NCBI GenBank assembly: GCA_027001105.1
Contig: JALTMZ010000074.1
Location: forward strand, 1-6,165
Reading direction: 5' to 3'
DNA length: 6,165 nucleotides
From: Thermococcus sp.
Lineage (GTDB): Archaea > Methanobacteriota_B > Thermococci > Thermococcales > Thermococcaceae
Shown here: piece after piece, positions 4,909 to 6,165 of the stretch
How positions within the stretch are numbered: position 1 is the first letter of the stretch
How the letters are laid out: each line of letters starts with the position of its first letter
Notes under the pieces: generated by a model
What the model saw: the letters and a program-made list of their open reading frames with translations, nothing else
What the model was told of the DNA's origin: nothing
Database searches by the model: none
Position numbers and translations under genes: made by a program

Positions 4909-5460
4909 ATGAAAAGGATCGTTGCTGGAATAATTTTCGCTGTGGTTGTCCTTAGTGTGTTTGCCAGCCTGTGTATTTCAAATAACAATACTATGAGTTC
5001 CCCATCAGCTATGCAGAGCTCATCTACAAATACACAAACTCAGTCACAAAATCAAATTGATGTTTCAAAGCTCCACTTTTACATGTTTGGACTTGCAACA
5101 TGCCCCCATTGTAAGAAAATGAAACAGTTATTGCCAGAGGCTTTTGGAAAAAACTCACTCACTTACTATGAACTTCAGGGGAATGATCACAACAGTAATC
5201 TTTTTTCTGAGCTGTATTCTATGCTCGGTGTTACTGGAGTTCCTGTTATAGGAATATTCTACGATAACCGCTTGGTGGCTATTGTTGAAGGAGAAATCCC
5301 AGAACCTTCCAAAAATGTCCCGATAATCGTGGAGACTGCAATAAAGGAGAAAGGAGTTCTTTTTATAGCTGACAAAACATATTTGATACCGTTAAATCAA
5401 ATAGAAACTATTAAGAAGCTTGAAAATATTTTCATGAATGGTGAGCCAAGTGAAGAATGA
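4909..5460 (+). CDS. Exported, probably lipid-anchored thioredoxin-fold protein with CPHC motif
   Basis: This is a 183-residue protein. It begins with a signal peptide (KR, then a hydrophobic run to about 20) ending in ASLCIS, where Cys22 may be lipidated, although leucine before the cysteine is not the classic lipobox. A Ser/Thr/Gln/Asn-rich linker (23-50) is typical of surface-tethered archaeal lipoproteins. The thioredoxin-like domain (about 52-150) has strand KLHFYMFG, the redox pair CPHC (65-68) and TGVPVIG with the cis-proline at 112; about 30 residues follow. It should carry out thiol-disulfide exchange outside the membrane. GGTGAT at 4899-4904 selects ATG 4909 over the in-frame GTG at 4900. 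The CcdA-like gene overlaps its end by 11 bp and is the likely electron source. Confidence 0.85.
   Translation: MKRIVAGIIFAVVVLSVFASLCISNNNTMSSPSAMQSSSTNTQTQSQNQIDVSKLHFYMFGLATCPHCKKMKQLLPEAFGKNSLTYYELQGNDHNSNLFSELYSMLGVTGVPVIGIFYDNRLVAIVEGEIPEPSKNVPIIVETAIKEKGVLFIADKTYLIPLNQIETIKKLENIFMNGEPSEE
5440..5445 (+). promoter_or_regulatory. Shine-Dalgarno box deciding the CcdA-like start
   Basis: GGTGAG lies inside the end of the thioredoxin gene, four bases before GTG 5450. This is the same spacing used by other genes here. The upstream in-frame ATG at 5438 has no such box, so GTG 5450 is preferred. Confidence 0.6.
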
Positions 5461-6165
5461 AGTCAAAACCCTTCTGTTAATAATTTCTTTATCTTTTGGA
5501 CTAACTATTCTGGTGCTTTCTCTCATAAACCTTCAATCGATGATATTCCCCCTTATTTCTCTGGCAGTGTCGGATTCTATAAATCCGTGTACCTTTGTCA
5601 TCTATACCATGTTTCTCATTGCCCTGTCACTCAAAGAGGGAATTTCAAAAAGGAAAATTTATGAAATAGGCATGGCGTTTGTAGTTGCGATTTACATATC
5701 CTACTACATTCTTGGGATTGGACTTGTTGTGTTTACAAAGAGCATTCCCACATGGATAGCGGGAGTTGTCTCTCTAATTTTCGGTTTTTACACATTCTTT
5801 ACCGGATACTTTGAGAAGTCAAGAGTTGCAGGAAAGAAAAATGTCAGAAAATCTATCTTCAGACAGGAAGCAACGTTATTTGGGGCATTTGCCTTGGGAG
5901 TGATGGTTTCATTTACTCTCTTGCCGTGTTCTGCTGGAAGCTATCTTATATATGCGATTTTGATTTCAAAGATTAGAAGAGCATTGACCTGGATTCTCTT
6001 GGGGCTCTATAACCTCATATTTGTCCTGCCGCTCCTCATAATCCTTTTTACAGTGGGCAGTATAGCTGAAAGTAAAAGTCTATCCCAGAAAATCGTTAGA
6101 AGATCAAGGGAGCTTTCAATGATAGCTGGTTTTGTCTTAATGCTCCTTGGTGTTTATGTTCTATT
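5450..6165 (+). CDS. CcdA/DsbD-like membrane thiol-electron carrier, partial (runs off the window)
   Basis: The visible 238 residues are strongly hydrophobic, with about six membrane segments and a basic loop (about 124-138) between the two halves. Each half has one cysteine in a proline-cysteine context: Cys47 in SINPCTF and Cys160 in LLPCSAGS. This spacing and two-half layout match the CcdA/DsbD-beta/ScsB family, whose cysteine pair receives electrons from cytoplasmic thioredoxin and passes them across the membrane to an exported thioredoxin-like partner. The overlapping CPHC lipoprotein gene upstream is the obvious partner. GTG 5450 is chosen because GGTGAG (5440-5445) precedes it. The frame is open to the window end, so the C-terminus is unseen; no stop or frameshift occurs in the visible part. 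Confidence 0.8.
   Translation, partial: MKNEVKTLLLIISLSFGLTILVLSLINLQSMIFPLISLAVSDSINPCTFVIYTMFLIALSLKEGISKRKIYEIGMAFVVAIYISYYILGIGLVVFTKSIPTWIAGVVSLIFGFYTFFTGYFEKSRVAGKKNVRKSIFRQEATLFGAFALGVMVSFTLLPCSAGSYLIYAILISKIRRALTWILLGLYNLIFVLPLLIILFTVGSIAESKSLSQKIVRRSRELSMIAGFVLMLLGVYVL

Noticed and set aside
5438..5449. ATG 5438 as start of the CcdA-like gene
   Set aside because: No Shine-Dalgarno box precedes it; GGTGAG at 5440-5445 points to GTG 5450. It remains possible.
1..6165. Insertion sequences, CRISPR repeats or tRNA/rRNA genes
   Set aside because: No transposase, terminal repeats, regularly spaced repeats or tRNA-like clover-leaf sequence was seen on either strand.

Overview
The window looks like a chromosomal segment of a hyperthermophilic archaeon of the Thermococcales (Thermococcus, Pyrococcus or Palaeococcus type). 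The reasons are the compact AT-leaning sequence, arginine codons that are mostly AGA/AGG, GGTGA Shine-Dalgarno boxes 2-5 bases before most starts, TATA-type archaeal promoters about 25 bases before the expected transcript starts, and the gene families present. This assignment is inferred from sequence character; no database search was possible.

Region 1 (1-2635, plus strand) is an iron-sulfur/sulfur-transfer locus. It opens with a 163-base regulatory stretch holding two near-identical 16-bp dyads, one of them just downstream of the TATA box of a small helix-turn-helix regulator with a C-terminal CxxH...CxxC cluster. Then come three tightly packed genes: an IscS/NifS-type cysteine desulfurase homologue, a TusA-like single-cysteine sulfur carrier (ATGA overlap) and an IscU-type scaffold (abutting). 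The IscS homologue has lost the PLP-binding lysine (Leu200), the PLP-stacking histidine (Arg99) and the DAxQ glutamine (His177), but keeps the persulfide cysteine (Cys320). The IscU protein keeps all its ligands and carries an extra C-terminal domain resembling MIP18/DUF59. Together they suggest an assembly module that does not draw sulfur from cysteine by PLP chemistry but passes or holds persulfide between TusA, IscS-like and IscU partners, possibly controlled by a metal- or cluster-sensing repressor.

Region 2 (2636-3043, plus) is a small glutaredoxin-like CPYC protein with its own promoter. It converges on, and overlaps by 14 bp, the next unit.

Region 3 (3030-4774, minus) is a two-gene unit: a double-CBS-domain protein followed by a CPA2 (NapA/KefB-type) cation/proton antiporter, with a 37-bp reading-frame overlap. 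The CBS protein is probably the regulatory partner of the antiporter.

Region 4 (4775-6165, plus) starts with a short divergent promoter region, followed by an exported, probably lipid-anchored CPHC thioredoxin-fold protein and, overlapping it by 11 bp, a CcdA/DsbD-type membrane electron carrier that runs off the window. This pair probably moves reducing power from the cytoplasm to the cell surface.
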